Source: Flavobacterium franklandianum (GTDB lineage: Bacteria; Bacteroidota; Bacteroidia; Flavobacteriales; Flavobacteriaceae). Taken from it: 64,000 nt of DNA. Both the position numbers and the translations under genes were made by a program. The notes under the pieces are model-generated. The model was not told the DNA's origin and made no database searches. It saw nothing but the letters and a program-made list of their open reading frames with translations. The stretch's first letter is position 1. Every line of letters starts with the position of its first letter. Shown here in pieces: positions 63,388 to 64,000 of this stretch. The stretch spans positions 186,001-250,000 of the forward strand of contig NZ_VJZR01000005.1 of NCBI RefSeq assembly GCF_007097365.1, in the 5' to 3' direction.

Positions 63388-64000
63388 TTAAACTATTTCT
63401 AAAGCTTTTTCGACCACTTCATACACTTTTTGCAATTGCTCATCTGTAATAATATAAGGAGGCAAAATATAAACAATATTTCCAACAGGTCGCAGAATTA
63501 TTCCGCTTTCGATGAAGAAATTATAGAGTTTATTGCGTAAAGTTCCATAATAACTTGCGGCACTTTCGGTTTGTATTTCCAAGGCAAAAATAACTCCTAA
63601 AACTCGTGTTGTAGTTACTTTTGGATGCGATTCGATATGCTTTTTAAATTCTAAATGCCTTTTATTCACTCTAACTAAATTGTCTTGCATTTCTTGGGTT
63701 TGCAACAAAGACAAACTCGCCAACGCCGCTGCACAACCCGTTGGATTTGCCGTAAAAGTGTGTCCGTGAAACAAGGCTTTATTGATGTCTTCATCATAAA
63801 AAGCTTCAAAAATATCCTGTGTAAAAGTCGTAATTGCCATAGGAATAGTACCTCCTGTCAATGCTTTGGACAAGCACATCATATCCGGTTTTTCAGTTAG
63901 ATAATCACAGGCAAAAGTTTTTCCTGTTTTTCCGAATCCCGTCATCACTTCATCGGCAATGGTCAGCACTTTGTTTTCTTGACAAATTTGAATTAATTTA
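63388..64000 (-). CDS. bioA: adenosylmethionine-8-amino-7-oxononanoate aminotransferase, C-terminal part
   Basis: The frame is open to the window edge, so the N-terminal half lies beyond it. The visible 204 residues show the PLP-enzyme core: TIADEVMTGFGKTGKTFACD, the PLP lysine in LSKALTGG, FHGHTFTANPTGCAAALASL, and the C-terminal GIILRPVGNIVYILPPYII. These match BioA (DAPA synthesis in the biotin pathway). Co-oriented with the ketoacyl synthase downstream. Confidence 0.93.
   Translation of the reverse strand, partial: KLIQICQENKVLTIADEVMTGFGKTGKTFACDYLTEKPDMMCLSKALTGGTIPMAITTFTQDIFEAFYDEDINKALFHGHTFTANPTGCAAALASLSLLQTQEMQDNLVRVNKRHLEFKKHIESHPKVTTTRVLGVIFALEIQTESAASYYGTLRNKLYNFFIESGIILRPVGNIVYILPPYIITDEQLQKVYEVVEKALEIV

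Overview
The window is AT-rich Bacteroidota DNA and looks like Flavobacterium or a close relative. The evidence is TAnnTTTG-type -7 promoter boxes, a TonB-dependent receptor with a carboxypeptidase-like N-terminal domain, secreted proteins ending in type IX secretion (T9SS) sorting domains, a DUF3861 protein, and the housekeeping set prs, rplY (ctc), pth, ribF, bioB, recX. Everything here is read by eye from the sequence. No database search was run, so family names rest on motifs and recognition.

Layout. 1-204 is the 3' end of a UmuD-like peptidase gene. 339-418 is a tRNA-Leu on the minus strand. 703-2343 holds prs and rplY. In many bacteria prs-ctc-pth are neighbours; here pth sits at about 43 kb. 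The ~40 kb between rplY and pth is therefore read as a catabolic island with decayed edges: a GntR-type regulator pseudogene and an IS630-type fragment on the left, and a ~0.9 kb gene-poor stretch on the right.

The island holds several modules. (i) A minus-strand beta-ketoadipate operon, pcaH-pcaG-pcaB-pcaDC(fused)-pobA-pcaIJ(fused)-pcaF, followed by a malic enzyme (maeB) and a GH106 rhamnosidase-like gene, with a divergent AraC-type regulator. Together they convert 4-hydroxybenzoate and protocatechuate to succinyl-CoA and acetyl-CoA. (ii) A plus-strand operon of an ABM-domain protein, a HisD-like dehydrogenase, an SDR, a cyclase/formamidase-family hydrolase and a second AraC regulator. (iii) A TonB receptor, an MFS carrier and a GH1 lipoprotein, followed by an esterase/SGNH fusion, GH43 and GH3. 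(iv) A decayed stretch with cupin and SDR pseudogenes around a Bcr/CflA-type exporter. (v) A meta-cleavage operon: extradiol dioxygenase, C-C hydrolase-like enzyme, FAD monooxygenase and FAH-family hydrolase.

The most interesting observation is that the promoters of modules (ii), (iii) and (v), spread over 19 kb, share one promoter architecture with exactly conserved spacing (TTGATTTTGA ... TTGATTC 27 bp on ... AATTTTGT 56 bp on). This suggests one regulon, probably driven by the second AraC protein. It links outer-membrane uptake, glycoside hydrolysis and aromatic-ring cleavage into what may be an undescribed system for using plant phenolics or their glycosides.

After pth come an M43 metalloprotease with a T9SS tail, ribF, a small membrane protein and bioB. 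A minus-strand block of three very large paralogous T9SS surface proteins follows, then recX, and finally part of a biotin cluster (a ketoacyl synthase and bioA) that runs off the window.
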